Positions 51,560 to 60,674 of a stretch of 64,000 nt of DNA are shown in pieces (position 1 is the stretch's first letter; each line of letters opens with the position of its first letter). The position numbers were made by a program, and so were the translations under genes. The notes below the pieces were generated by a model. That model had not been told where the DNA came from. It saw only the letters and a list, made by a program, of their open reading frames with translations, and made no database searches. This DNA is from Actinacidiphila epipremni (lineage in GTDB: Bacteria; Actinomycetota; Actinomycetes; Streptomycetales; Streptomycetaceae), in NCBI RefSeq assembly GCF_012034175.1, contig NZ_JAATEJ010000010.1:124001-188000 (forward strand). Reading direction: 5' to 3'.

Positions 51560-52455
51560 GCATCGCGGTCCCGCGCGGGAGCGACGGACGGCCCGGAGCC
51601 CTCTGGGCCGTCCCCGCCCTGCTGTACTTCGCCCTGTTCGCCGTGGTGCCGATGGCCCTGGTGGTCGCGCTGAGCTTCACCGACTGGAGCGGCCTCGGCA
51701 GTCCGCACTGGGCCGGCGCCCGCAACTGGACCCGGCTGCTGCACGACCCCGGGCTCGGCCAGAGCCTGCGGCTCTCGCTGCTGCTGACCGTGGTCACCTG
51801 GGCGGTGCAGACCCTCATCTGCCTGCCGCTGGGCGTGTGGTGCGCCGGGCCGCAACGCTCCCGGGCGGTGCTCGGCACCCTGTTCTTCGTACCGCTGCTG
51901 ATGTCCAGCGCGGCCGTCGCACTGCTCTTCGGCGCGCTGCTCGACCCCAACTTCGGCCTGGCGCACACCGTGGGCCCGTGGATCGGCGTCGACGACGGCA
52001 ACTTCATCGGCGACCCGCACAAGGCGCTGTGGACCGTGACGGCCGTCATCACCTGGCAGTTCGTGCCCTTCCACACCCTGCTCTACCAGGCCGCCGCACG
52101 CCAGGTGCCGGCCCAGCTCTACGAGGCCGCGACGATCGACGGGGCGGGCCGGTGGCGGCAGTTCGCGTCCATCACGCTGCCGCAGCTGCGCAACACCGTC
52201 GTCACGTCCTCGGTGCTGATCCTCGTCGGCTCGCTGACGTACTTCGACATCGTGCTGATCCTCACCGACGGCGGCCCGGGCACGTCCACCCGCATCCTGC
52301 CGCTGCACATGTACCTCACCGGCTTCAGCAGCTTCGACATGGGCTACGCCAGTGTGCTCGCCGTGCTGCTGCTCGCCGCCGGCACCACCTTGTCCCTGCT
52401 GGTCGTCCGCATCACCGGCTTCCGGCGCATGACCAGCCAGCGGGAGGGCCTGTGA
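51556..52455 (+). CDS. ABC sugar importer permease (MalF-type)
   Basis: A 299-residue inner-membrane permease with six hydrophobic segments. The EAA loop is YEAATIDGAGRWRQFASITLP near residue 193, where the ATPase docks. The N-terminal segment is ALLYFALFAVVPMALVVALS. The GTG start overlaps the binding-protein stop in GTGA, and its stop overlaps the next start likewise. Confidence 0.94.
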   Translation: MSIAVPRGSDGRPGALWAVPALLYFALFAVVPMALVVALSFTDWSGLGSPHWAGARNWTRLLHDPGLGQSLRLSLLLTVVTWAVQTLICLPLGVWCAGPQRSRAVLGTLFFVPLLMSSAAVALLFGALLDPNFGLAHTVGPWIGVDDGNFIGDPHKALWTVTAVITWQFVPFHTLLYQAAARQVPAQLYEAATIDGAGRWRQFASITLPQLRNTVVTSSVLILVGSLTYFDIVLILTDGGPGTSTRILPLHMYLTGFSSFDMGYASVLAVLLLAAGTTLSLLVVRITGFRRMTSQREGL

Positions 52456-53369
52456 GCACCACCGACACCCTGACCCGGGAACGCCGCCCGCACCGTACCG
52501 CCGCCGCCCGCAGCCCGCGCCGGGCCCGCGCCCGGCGGACCGGCCGGCCGTACCGCCGCGCCGACTGGGCCGGCGGGGCCGCGGCGGCGGTGTGGCTGGT
52601 GATCGTGGCCGTACCGCTGTACTACGTGGTGGCCTCCAGCCTGCGCGACCGCAGCGACTACCTGGACGCCGGGCCGCTGTCGCTGCCGCACCACCTGGTC
52701 TTCTCCAACTACCGCACGGTGCTGGACTCCGGCTTCCCGACCTACCTGTGGAACAGCATCGTGGTGTCCGCCGCGACGGTCGCGCTGGTCCTGCTGCTCG
52801 CGCTGCCCGCGGCGTACGCCGTCGTCCGCAGCCGCAGCCGGTTCGTGTCGGCCGGCTTCTCGGTGATGCTGATGGGCCTGGCGATCCCCGCGCAGGCCAC
52901 GATCGTGCCGGTCTACCTGATCATCACCCGGCTGCACGTCTACGACACCCTGCTCGCCGTCATCCTGCCCACCGCGGCCTTCTCGCTGCCGATGGCGATC
53001 CTCGTGCTCACCTCCACGATGCGCGACATCCCCGGCGAGCTCTACGAGGCGATGACGATGGACGGCGCCGCCGCGCTGCAGACGCTGCGCTCGCTCGTAC
53101 TGCCGCTGAGCCGGCCGGGCCTGGTCACCATCGGCATCTACACCGCGCTGGGCGCCTGGAACGGCTTCATCTTCCCGCTGGTGCTCACCCAGAGTGACGC
53201 CCGCCGCACCGTGACGCTGGGCCTGTGGAACTACCAGGGCCAGCAGGGCGGGGTGAACGTACCGGCGACCATGGCCGCCGTCCTGCTGTCGCTGCTGCCG
53301 CTGCTCGTGGCGTACCTCTTCGGCCGCCGGCAGCTGCTCAGCGGGCTCACCGCGGGCTTCGGCAAGTAG
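52452..53369 (+). CDS. ABC sugar importer permease (MalG-type)
   Basis: A 305-residue permease with a basic 35-residue lead and six membrane segments. The EAA loop is YEAMTMDGAAALQTLRSLVLP near residue 198. The C-terminal end has the family YLFGRRQLLSGLTAGFGK. It is coupled to the preceding permease by a GTGA overlap and is followed about 100 bases on by GH43. The gap holds a pyrimidine-rich tract with two GTCTTCTTCT units (53421-53440). Confidence 0.94.
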   Translation: MSTTDTLTRERRPHRTAAARSPRRARARRTGRPYRRADWAGGAAAAVWLVIVAVPLYYVVASSLRDRSDYLDAGPLSLPHHLVFSNYRTVLDSGFPTYLWNSIVVSAATVALVLLLALPAAYAVVRSRSRFVSAGFSVMLMGLAIPAQATIVPVYLIITRLHVYDTLLAVILPTAAFSLPMAILVLTSTMRDIPGELYEAMTMDGAAALQTLRSLVLPLSRPGLVTIGIYTALGAWNGFIFPLVLTQSDARRTVTLGLWNYQGQQGGVNVPATMAAVLLSLLPLLVAYLFGRRQLLSGLTAGFGK

Positions 53370-53472
53370 CCCCCGCGCTCCCTCGCCCTTGCCCCCTTCT
53401 GGCCCCCTCTGCCTTCCTCCGTCTTCTTCTGTCTTCTTCTGTCTTCGCCGAAGGTCTCCCTGAAAGGCATCC

Positions 53473-55137
53473 ATGTCCACCGGAGCCACCACCTCCCCCG
53501 CCGCTCCCCCGGCGGCCGGGGCGACCGACCGCCGGGCCGTCATCGCCAACCCGGTGCTGACCGGCTTCCACCCCGACCCGTCGATCCTGCGGGTCGGCGA
53601 CGACTACTACCTGGCCACCTCGACCTTCGAGTGGTGCCCGGGCGTGCGCCTGCACCACTCGCGCGACCTCGTCCACTGGCGCCCGCTGCCCGGCGTCCTC
53701 GACGAGCGCCGGCTGCTGGACCTGACCGGCGTGCCCGACTCCGGCGGGGTGTGGGCGCCGTGCCTGTCGTACGCGCACGGGCTGTTCCACCTGGTCTTCA
53801 CCCGGGTCGACAACCACCACGGCGGCTGGTGGGACGCGCAGAACTACGTCGTGACCGCGCCCGCCCCCGAGGGCCCGTGGTCCGATCCGGTGCCGGTGCA
53901 TGCGCGCGGCTTTGACCCGTCGCTCTTCCACGACGAGGACGGCACCTGTTGGATGCTCGCCCTCACCGGCGACTGGCGGCCCGGCCGTACGCCCTTCGCC
54001 GGCATCCAGGCGCAGGCGTGGGACTGCGCCGCGGGCCGGCTCACCGGCGCGGCGCACCCGCTCTTCGCCGGCACCGACGCCGGTGTCACCGAGGGCCCGC
54101 ACCTCTACCGGCACGGCGGCTGGTACTACCTGATGACCGCCGAGGGCGGCACGTCCTACGACCACCAGGTGACCGTCGCCCGCTCCCGCACCCTGCTCGG
54201 GCCCTACGAGCCCGACCCCGCCGGGCCCACCCTGACCTCGCGCGGCCGGCCGGGACTCGCGCTGCAGAAGGCCGGGCACGGCAGCCTGGTCGAGACCGCC
54301 TCCGGCGAGTGGTACCTCGCCCACCTCACCGGCCGGCCGCTCACCCCGCTCGGGCGCTGCGTGCTCGGCCGGGAGACCGCGATCCAGCGCGTGGAGTGGA
54401 GCCCGGACGGCTGGCCCCGGGTCGCCGGCGGCGTCCCCGCCGAGCAGGTGCCCGCGCCGCGGCTCGCACCGCACCCCTTCCCCGCCGCGCCCGCCCGCGA
54501 CGACTTCGACGGCGACCGGCTCGGCCCGCACTGGGCCACCCTGCGCCGGCACGCCGCCGCCGACTGGGCCGACCTCACCTCCCGGCCCTCCCATCTGCGC
54601 CTGCACGGCGGCCAGTCGCCGCGCGGCCTGCGCTCCCCGAGCCTGGTCGCCCGCCGCGCCGGCAGCCTGCACTGCTCGCTGGAGACGTCGCTGGAGGCCG
54701 CCCCCGCGGACGTACGGCAGCTCGCGGGCGTCACCGCGTACTACGACACCCGCAACTGGCACTACGCCTACGTCTCCCGCGACGACGAGGGCCGTACCGT
54801 GCTGGCCGTGCTGACCTGCGACGACGGGGTGCGGGTGGCCGGCGCGCAGGTGGTGCTCGCCGAGGGGGCACGCAGCGGGCCGGTGGAGCTGCGGGTGACG
54901 CTGGACGAGCCGCATGTGCTCTTCGACCACCGGACGCCGGGCCGGGACTGGACGGAGCTGGGGCCGCCGCTCGACGCGACGATCCTGTCCGACGAGTACG
55001 CCGGCGAGAAGCAGGACACCGACGGGCGGGCGGCCAGCCCCGCCTTCACCGGTGCCTTTCTCGGCCTGTGGGTGCAGGACATCGGGGCGGACGGCGGCTA
55101 CGCCGACTTCGACCACGCCACCTACCGGCAGCACTGA
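53473..55137 (+). CDS. Glycoside hydrolase family 43 beta-xylosidase / arabinofuranosidase
   Basis: A 554-residue enzyme. The five-bladed GH43 domain (about residues 25-320) has the catalytic base Asp in GFHPDPSILRVGDDYYLAT, the pKa-adjusting Asp in RGFDPSLFHDEDG and the acid Glu in TEGPHLYRHGGWYY. A C-terminal beta-sandwich (about 335-554, FDGDRLGPHW to YADFDHATY) is the module typical of beta-xylosidases. No signal peptide is seen, so it acts inside the cell on oligosaccharides brought in by the upstream importer. That makes xylo-oligosaccharide use the best guess for the operon. Confidence 0.93.
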   Translation: MSTGATTSPAAPPAAGATDRRAVIANPVLTGFHPDPSILRVGDDYYLATSTFEWCPGVRLHHSRDLVHWRPLPGVLDERRLLDLTGVPDSGGVWAPCLSYAHGLFHLVFTRVDNHHGGWWDAQNYVVTAPAPEGPWSDPVPVHARGFDPSLFHDEDGTCWMLALTGDWRPGRTPFAGIQAQAWDCAAGRLTGAAHPLFAGTDAGVTEGPHLYRHGGWYYLMTAEGGTSYDHQVTVARSRTLLGPYEPDPAGPTLTSRGRPGLALQKAGHGSLVETASGEWYLAHLTGRPLTPLGRCVLGRETAIQRVEWSPDGWPRVAGGVPAEQVPAPRLAPHPFPAAPARDDFDGDRLGPHWATLRRHAAADWADLTSRPSHLRLHGGQSPRGLRSPSLVARRAGSLHCSLETSLEAAPADVRQLAGVTAYYDTRNWHYAYVSRDDEGRTVLAVLTCDDGVRVAGAQVVLAEGARSGPVELRVTLDEPHVLFDHRTPGRDWTELGPPLDATILSDEYAGEKQDTDGRAASPAFTGAFLGLWVQDIGADGGYADFDHATYRQH

Positions 55138-55199
55138 GGTCTTCGCGGGCGGGGGCATCACCGTCAGGGTCTGTGCCGGTGGGGGCTTTGCCGGGACGT

Positions 55200-55244
55200 G
55201 CCGGCGGGCCGGCGGGCCCGAGGGGGGTCCGCCGGCCCACCGGC
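55200..55244. terminator. Terminator between converging GH43 and GH92 genes
   Basis: Sixteen-base arms with one mismatch (55200-55215 and 55229-55244) and a 13-base loop lie in the 150-base gap between the converging stops. This suits a bidirectional terminator. Confidence 0.6.
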
Positions 55245-55287
55245 CGTGCAGAGGCTGTGCTTCAGGGGGTGTGCACAGGGGTGCCGG

Positions 55288-58200
55288 TCAGCTCGGGTCC
55301 GGGCACAGGTGCAGCGCCAGGACGTTGCCGCCGGAGACGGTCACCGCGACGCGGCCGAGCGTGCCGGCGTCGCCGCTGTTGGCGACCCGGAAGTCGCTGC
55401 CGGCGTTCTCCCCGTTGTGGAAGACCGCGTCGTCCAGCGTGAAGGTCGCCGTCTTCCAGGTGTCGGTGCCGGTCTTGGCCACCGACGGCGACTGCTTGTA
55501 GGCGCCGGACGCGGAGTCGTACTGCAACGCCCAACTGCCGGTGCCGTGGTCGTAGTAGTCGATAGTGACGGTGGCGTGGTAGGGCGAGCCGGCCGCGGCG
55601 CCGGGCACGATCGTGTTGTCGACGTCGAAGTACTCGAACGGCGAACCGTCCGTCGTGGACCGGCCGCTGCGTCCGCCGAGGGTCACCGCGACGGTGTGGC
55701 CGTCGCCGTTGTCCCGGAAGCGCAGCCCGCATTCGGTGTCGGTCGCGCCGAGCGTGTCGCACGCGGTGGCCGCGCCGTCCGCCGCCGGTACGGTCACCAC
55801 GGCGGCGCCGCCCGGCAGTTGGGTGCCGTCCGCGGTGCGGAAGGCGACCTCGACCGGGTGGTAGCCGGACGGGGTGCCGGCCGCGACGGCGATCGTGACC
55901 GGCACGCTCGCCCGGTCGGCGCGGCGCAGGTCGAGGGTGCCGGAGGACGGGGTGACCGTCACGCCCGGCACGTCGGAGGTCGCCGTCCAGCGTACGGAGC
56001 CGGCGTGCCCGGCCAGCGTCGAGGCGCCGACCGTCGCGGGCAGGGTGCTGCCGCCGGGCAGGACCTGCGTACCGGTCGGGGTGAGGTAGCCGACCGCCGG
56101 GACCTCACCGGTGCGCCAGGACGGCGGGGCCGCCTTGGGGCTGGTGGCCCAGTGGGTGTCGGGCCGCGTCGCGAGGTCCACGTCGAGGTCGCCGCCGCGC
56201 AGGGCGAAGTCGGCGGGCAGCGCGGTGGACTCGAAGTGCCGCCCGTCCAGGCGCATTCCGGTGACGTAGGGGGCGTTCGTGGCGGCCCTGGGCGCGTCGA
56301 TGGTGATGCGGTGGCCGTTGCCGAGGCTGATCACCGCCCGCTTGACCAGTGGGGAGTTGAGGGCGAGCGTGGGGGTGCCGGGGGTCGCCGGGATCATGCC
56401 GAGTGCGGCCCATACGTATTCGGACGACAGCGCGCCGTTGTCGTCGTTGCCGGGCAGCCCGTCGGGCGCGGTGGTGAACAGCTCGCTCTCGAACCGCCGG
56501 GTGACCTCCTGGGTCTTCCACGGCTGGCCCACGTAGTCGTACATCCACGGGGTGGTGGTGTCGATCTCGTTGCCGGCCCAGTCGTAGGGCGCGTTGCCGC
56601 CCGCGTTGAGCTGGCTGAAGTAGTCGTCCAGGCGCGGGACCACCTGCGCCGGGCCGCCCATCGCGGTGACCAGGCCGGCGATGTCCTGCTGGACGGAGAA
56701 GTTGTACTGCGCGGCGTTGCCCTCGTCGTAGCCGTCCTGGCCGAAGGCGCCGGCGGGCGGGGTCTGGAAGCCGGGGCCGGCCGGGAAGGCGCCGTTGTCG
56801 TCGCGCGGGCGCAGGTAGCCGGTGGCCGGGTCGTAGATGTTCTGCCAGTTGTTGCCGCGCACCGCGTACTCGCGCGCGGTCGCCTTGTCGCCGATGCGGG
56901 CGGCGAGTTGGGAGATGGTGAAGTCGTCGGTGGCCCACTCCAGGGTCTCCGAGGCGCCCTGGAGTCCGTGATCGCCTTGCGAGGTGGCGTTGTTGGGCGC
57001 GTAGCCGAGGCGGACGTAGTCCTCGACACCGGGGCGCTCGACCCAGCCCCAGCCGACCTTCTCGGAGGTCGTGGCGGCCTTCTTCATGATGGGCAGGGCG
57101 TCCTTGATGTCCACGCCGGTCGCGCCGAAGGCGACGTACTGCGCGAAGAGCGGGACGCCGTTGTCGCCGTTCATGACGTTGCCGGTCATGTTCTGCGAGG
57201 GCCACTTGGGCCACCAGCCGCCCTGCTGCTGGGCGTCGCGCAGCAGCGAGTTGGCCATGTCGCCGGCCTCGCGCGGGTAGAGCATCGTCTGCAGCGGGGC
57301 GAGCGAGCGGTAGATGTCCCAGTCGGAGAAGGTCGCGTACTGCGTGTGCCCGCGCGGCACTTGGTGGATGGCGTTGTCGAAGCCGATGTAGCGGCCGTCC
57401 ACGTCGTTGAAGACGCTCGGGGATTGCAGCGAGCGGTAGAGCGAGGTGTAGAAGACGGTGAGCTCGTCCTTGGTCGCGCCGCCGACCGACACCTTGCGCA
57501 GCGCGTCCCGCCAGGCGTCGCGGGTCTGCGCCTGCACCTTCGGCACGCTCCAACCCGGTATCTCCGCCTTGGCGTTGGCCGCCGCGCCGGACGTACTGAC
57601 GTAGCTCATGCCGATCTTGGCCGTGACGGTGCGGTCGGTGGCGGTGCCGAAGGTGAGGTACGTGCCGGAGCCGGAGCCGGTCGCGGTGTCCGAGCCCGGG
57701 GTGACGGTCGTCGCGCCGGAGCCGGTGCCCGTGCCGCTGCCGCGCTGCCAGGTGCCGTGCGCGGTGAAGGGGCGGTCGAAGGTGATGTCGAAGTACATCG
57801 TGTAGCGGCTGTTGTTGCACAGGCCGTGCGGTGTGGTGGTGCCCGAGATCTCGTGGTCGCTGACGACATCGACCTCGGCGGCGTAGTCGCCGCCCAGGTT
57901 CGTGCCCGACTTGACCAGCACCTGGGCGGTGCTGCCGGCCGGGTAGCCGAAGGAGGCGATGCCGGTGCGGGTCGTGGCGCCGATGTCCACCTGGACGTCG
58001 GAGTCGGTGAGGTGGACGTCGTACGCGCCGGGCGACGCGTGCTCGTCCTGGTGGCTGAAGTGCTCGGTGCGGCCGGCCGGGTCGGCGCCGACGTCGCCGG
58101 TGACCGGCAGCAGGGGGATGTCGCCGAAGGAGGAGCAGCCGCCGGAGAAGTGGTCCAGGCTGAAGCCCTTGACGGCGGTGTCGGTGTAGCCGTAGCCGGT

Positions 58201-58530
58201 GGGGGCGCTGGTGGTGTCCGGGCTGAACTGCATCATCCCGAAGGGCGCGGTGACGCCGGGGAAGGTGTTCTCCCAGTCGACGCCTTTCTGGGTGCCGATG
58301 AAGGGGTCGACGTACGCAGCGGGGTCCCCGACGAGTGCGACCCCACCCTTGTGCCCGCCGGGCACCCCGCTGTGCGCGCCGGGCGCGGCGGCAACGGCGG
58401 AGGGCACGGCGAGCGCCCCCACGGCGGCGAGCACGACGGCAACGAACCCGGGCCGCCGGTACGCCCGCGAGCCGCGCCTCTTCGCGTTTCCACGACCTCT
58501 GACGTGCTGTTTCTCTCGGTGTCGGTACAC
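55288..58530 (-). CDS. Secreted GH92 alpha-1,2-mannosidase with C-terminal sandwich domains
   Basis: A 1,080-residue exported enzyme. A basic lead and hydrophobic VAVVLAAVGALAVPSAVAAA form the signal peptide. The GH92 domain starts DPFIGTQKGVDWENTFPGVT. Family landmarks are FSLDHFSGGCSSFGDIPLLP, YATFSDWDIYRSL, GNDDNGALSSEYVWAALGM and ISLGNGHRITIDAP. The calcium-dependent catalytic acids lie in these blocks. Past residue 770 come Ig-like and galactose-binding-like modules. It trims alpha-linked mannose from glycans outside the cell. Its promoter has a CG-centred palindrome, so it is probably under a LacI-type regulator coded elsewhere. Confidence 0.95.
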   Translation of the reverse strand: MYRHREKQHVRGRGNAKRRGSRAYRRPGFVAVVLAAVGALAVPSAVAAAPGAHSGVPGGHKGGVALVGDPAAYVDPFIGTQKGVDWENTFPGVTAPFGMMQFSPDTTSAPTGYGYTDTAVKGFSLDHFSGGCSSFGDIPLLPVTGDVGADPAGRTEHFSHQDEHASPGAYDVHLTDSDVQVDIGATTRTGIASFGYPAGSTAQVLVKSGTNLGGDYAAEVDVVSDHEISGTTTPHGLCNNSRYTMYFDITFDRPFTAHGTWQRGSGTGTGSGATTVTPGSDTATGSGSGTYLTFGTATDRTVTAKIGMSYVSTSGAAANAKAEIPGWSVPKVQAQTRDAWRDALRKVSVGGATKDELTVFYTSLYRSLQSPSVFNDVDGRYIGFDNAIHQVPRGHTQYATFSDWDIYRSLAPLQTMLYPREAGDMANSLLRDAQQQGGWWPKWPSQNMTGNVMNGDNGVPLFAQYVAFGATGVDIKDALPIMKKAATTSEKVGWGWVERPGVEDYVRLGYAPNNATSQGDHGLQGASETLEWATDDFTISQLAARIGDKATAREYAVRGNNWQNIYDPATGYLRPRDDNGAFPAGPGFQTPPAGAFGQDGYDEGNAAQYNFSVQQDIAGLVTAMGGPAQVVPRLDDYFSQLNAGGNAPYDWAGNEIDTTTPWMYDYVGQPWKTQEVTRRFESELFTTAPDGLPGNDDNGALSSEYVWAALGMIPATPGTPTLALNSPLVKRAVISLGNGHRITIDAPRAATNAPYVTGMRLDGRHFESTALPADFALRGGDLDVDLATRPDTHWATSPKAAPPSWRTGEVPAVGYLTPTGTQVLPGGSTLPATVGASTLAGHAGSVRWTATSDVPGVTVTPSSGTLDLRRADRASVPVTIAVAAGTPSGYHPVEVAFRTADGTQLPGGAAVVTVPAADGAATACDTLGATDTECGLRFRDNGDGHTVAVTLGGRSGRSTTDGSPFEYFDVDNTIVPGAAAGSPYHATVTIDYYDHGTGSWALQYDSASGAYKQSPSVAKTGTDTWKTATFTLDDAVFHNGENAGSDFRVANSGDAGTLGRVAVTVSGGNVLALHLCPDPS

Positions 58531-58590
58531 GTGACCTCCCTGTCACCCGGTACGGCTCCCGCGTGGGTGGTCGGTGTCAATTAACTCCCC

Positions 58591-58604
58591 TGACAACGTT
58601 GTCA
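58591..58604 (-). promoter_or_regulatory. LacI-type operator upstream of GH92 mannosidase
   Basis: TGACAACGTTGTCA is a perfect 14-base palindrome with a central CG, about 60 bases before the mannosidase start. It differs from the candidate sites of the local LacI gene, so another family member is implied. Confidence 0.6.
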
Positions 58605-58606
58605 CC

Positions 58607-58905
58607 CACCCGCCCGAGCTTTCCCCCGCCCCTGAGCCCACGTCAACCCCTCTCCGTCCACGAGATGCCCTGTCAGACAATGCCTACCAACACGTCCGAC
58701 GCAGCATCCAAGCCCGGCACGACGGGGCGCGGCCGGCGATGCGCGTGCCGCGGTTCCCGCGCTCCTGGGCAGTAGCGCGGGGCCAGGACAGACACTCGCG
58801 GTCATCCCAGACCGGCGACAGCATCAGCGGCGGGCCGCCAAGCTCAGCAACACATCGCCGGCAGCAACCGCGGCCTTCCCGCACCCTCCGCACGGGCGGC
58901 TTGGC
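58607..58905. other. Gene-free stretch left of the integrase remnant
   Basis: About 300 bases between the GH92 promoter and the integrase remnant. Frames on both strands are open but have no ribosome site, no family motif and poor composition for streptomycete coding sequence. I see nothing assignable here; it may be further decayed element DNA. Confidence 0.5.
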
Positions 58906-59748
58906 CACGTGGCTGACGTACCGGCTTCACACATCGCCGTCCATCAGCTTTACCGGAACCCGCATACCCGCCACACCCTTGTGTGCGCCTCCATCTGTTG
59001 CCTGGCCTCGGCCGGAAGAAGGTCGCCAAGCTCACCCCCAAGAGACGTCCACACCTGGCTCGACCGCTTGCACACCACCTGCCGGTGCCGCACACACGGC
59101 CTCAACACCGCCCACGACCAGCCCCAGCGCTGTGCCATCGGAAAGTGCTGCCGCAAGCAAAGAGCCCCACCACAAAGTCTGACGCGCGACAGGAAGACCT
59201 CGACCTAACCGGCGGAATGGCCAGCATCCGCCGCACCCTCCAACGCACCAACAGTGCCGGCCTGACCGCCCTCCCCGACGAAGACTCAGAGCTCCGAACG
59301 CCGTATCGCCCTGCCCAGGCCGTGTCTGCGCTCCCTTGAACAGCACCGCGACCACCAGTCCCAGGAGCATGAAGCGGCGGGGACGGGATGGAAGGACAGC
59401 GGCTACGTCTTCACCCGGACCGACGGCAACCCGATCGAGGGAGCCACCCTCACCCGAGACTTCAACGCCCTGCTCCGCCGAGCCGCCCTCCGCCGCATCC
59501 GCTTCCACGACCTCCGCCATTCGGCGGCCACCCTCTTCCTGGAACAGGGCGTCGAACTCGTCGTCATCAAGCAACTACTGGGCCACGCCCACATCGGCGT
59601 GACCGCCACCGTGTACGCCCACGTCCGGCTCCACCTCCAGCGCGACGCCATCGACCTCCTCGGACGCGCCCTCCGCAACCCCACCGAGATCACCGGCAAG
59701 CCCGACGGCGGCAACGAACCACCCCTCGTCGGAGCCGCCGTCCGCTGA
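58906..59748 (+). pseudogene. Decayed tyrosine-recombinase integrase
   Basis: Fragments of one integrase lie in order but in different frames. The first is RLHLLPGLGRKKVAKLTP, then RDVHTWLDRLHTTCR with the Cys-rich RCAIGKCC. After an internal loss comes GGMASIRRTLQRTNSAGLTALP, then, past a frameshift near 59278, KTQSSERRIALP to the end. The last piece keeps the active-site boxes: FHDLRHSAATLFLEQG (HxLR), LLGHAHIGVTATVYAHV (GHA and the Tyr nucleophile). The middle of the catalytic domain and the N-terminal part are missing. It marks an old integrative element; no matching att sites or tRNA gene were found in view. Confidence 0.82.
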
Positions 59749-59784
59749 CATTGCCGTCAGCTACGGCCGTCACTCCGCCCATAC

Positions 59785-59811
59785 GCCCCGCCAGATGTCA
59801 TCTGACGGGGC
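59785..59811. terminator. Bidirectional terminator between integrase remnant and immunity gene
   Basis: Thirteen-base arms (59785-59797 and 59799-59811) match at 12 positions around one central base. It lies between two converging reading directions and is followed by an AT-rich CATCATATTC. Confidence 0.65.
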
Positions 59812-59841
59812 ATCATATTCGCTCGCGCACGCACCTCAAGG

Positions 59842-60606
59842 TCAGCAAGTGGCGAGATCTACGCTGAATTCTCGCATTAGTCCCACAATCGAATCCAGGA
59901 AGGTATGATCAAGAAATTCTTGAGACGTCTGAAAGTTCCGCCAAATAATCCTCGCCGGCGGCCCCTCGCCGAAACTCGAAGAAATACAGTCCGCGAGAGC
60001 GTCAAGATTTGATCCAAAGTAACCGCCCGGGCCATTGACCGCCTCACCCAATGCGCAGTAGAACCCCGACTTCGTGGAAATTTGCCCACCGTCCAAGTGG
60101 ACAACGTCCTCCACTCCATAACGAGCAGCCCTACGGTTCGAAGCGAACCAGGAATTCTGAACAACGTGCAGCCATGCGCCCTGATAGTTCACAGGCCACC
60201 GAAACCATTCACCCTTCTCCAGGGCGACCCCTGATGCCCAACGCGGCCAAATTCTCTCAGCTTCGGGATACTCGCAACGATTACCAAAGAACCGGAAAGC
60301 GACTCTTGGAATATTTCCGCCTGGCTCCCATACGCCAGGGTCTCCGAGCACAGCCCGACCAATGAAGTACTCCCCAATCTTCTCCCGTTGACGATTCATG
60401 ACCGCCATCACTGCATCTTCGACCCTCCGCCTACCCTTCTCGACCTCATGGGCCCTCAGGAAGGCCACTTCCGGCGATTCCGCTTCCGGGTCGACAAAAA
60501 ACCCCTCCACTCCCTCAGCCGCAACAAGCACCCCCCCGGACTCTTCATCCGATACCACGTACAGCGGAAAATCTGCCTTGCCCACGACGGGCAGTTCGCC
60601 AGCCAC
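59842..60606 (-). CDS. Barstar-domain immunity protein
   Basis: A 254-residue protein whose last 90 residues fit barstar, the barnase inhibitor: VVHLDGGQISTKSGFYCALG, then EAVNGPGGYFGSNLDALADC, with the Gly-Asn-Leu-Asp-Ala-x-x-Asp-Cys signature of the family. The N-terminal 150 residues are a separate domain I do not recognise. It follows directly after a toxin gene with a barnase-like tip, so it probably guards the producer. The GTG at 60606 (GGGGAT upstream) is chosen because the earlier GTG at 60684 would put a 36-base hairpin inside the coding start. The gene is visibly AT-richer than its neighbours; bases 59881-59940 are 26/60 G+C. Confidence 0.85.
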   Translation of the reverse strand: MAGELPVVGKADFPLYVVSDEESGGVLVAAEGVEGFFVDPEAESPEVAFLRAHEVEKGRRRVEDAVMAVMNRQREKIGEYFIGRAVLGDPGVWEPGGNIPRVAFRFFGNRCEYPEAERIWPRWASGVALEKGEWFRWPVNYQGAWLHVVQNSWFASNRRAARYGVEDVVHLDGGQISTKSGFYCALGEAVNGPGGYFGSNLDALADCISSSFGEGPPARIIWRNFQTSQEFLDHTFLDSIVGLMREFSVDLATC

Positions 60607-60624
60607 GCCTAATCCCCAAACCGG

Positions 60625-60660
60625 AACTGGTGCAGCGACAATCAAGTCGCTGCACCAGTT
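60625..60660 (-). terminator. Hairpin after the toxin gene
   Basis: Perfect 15-base arms (60625-60639 and 60646-60660) with a six-base loop begin 14 bases beyond the toxin stop in the direction of transcription. It could end or attenuate toxin transcription before the immunity gene. Partial read-through would link the levels of the two. Confidence 0.65.
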
Positions 60661-60674
60661 AACCAATAGAGCTA

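Noticed and set aside
55198-58584. A 1,128-codon open frame on the plus strand, opposite the GH92 gene
   Set aside because: It is antisense to a mannosidase with clear catalytic blocks. The translation is Gly/Arg/Val-rich with no motif, as is usual for shadow frames in high-G+C DNA.
58574-59182. A 202-codon plus-strand frame right of the GH92 promoter as a new gene
   Set aside because: Its last third overlaps integrase remnants that make sense only in other frames. The rest has no ribosome site or typical codon use.
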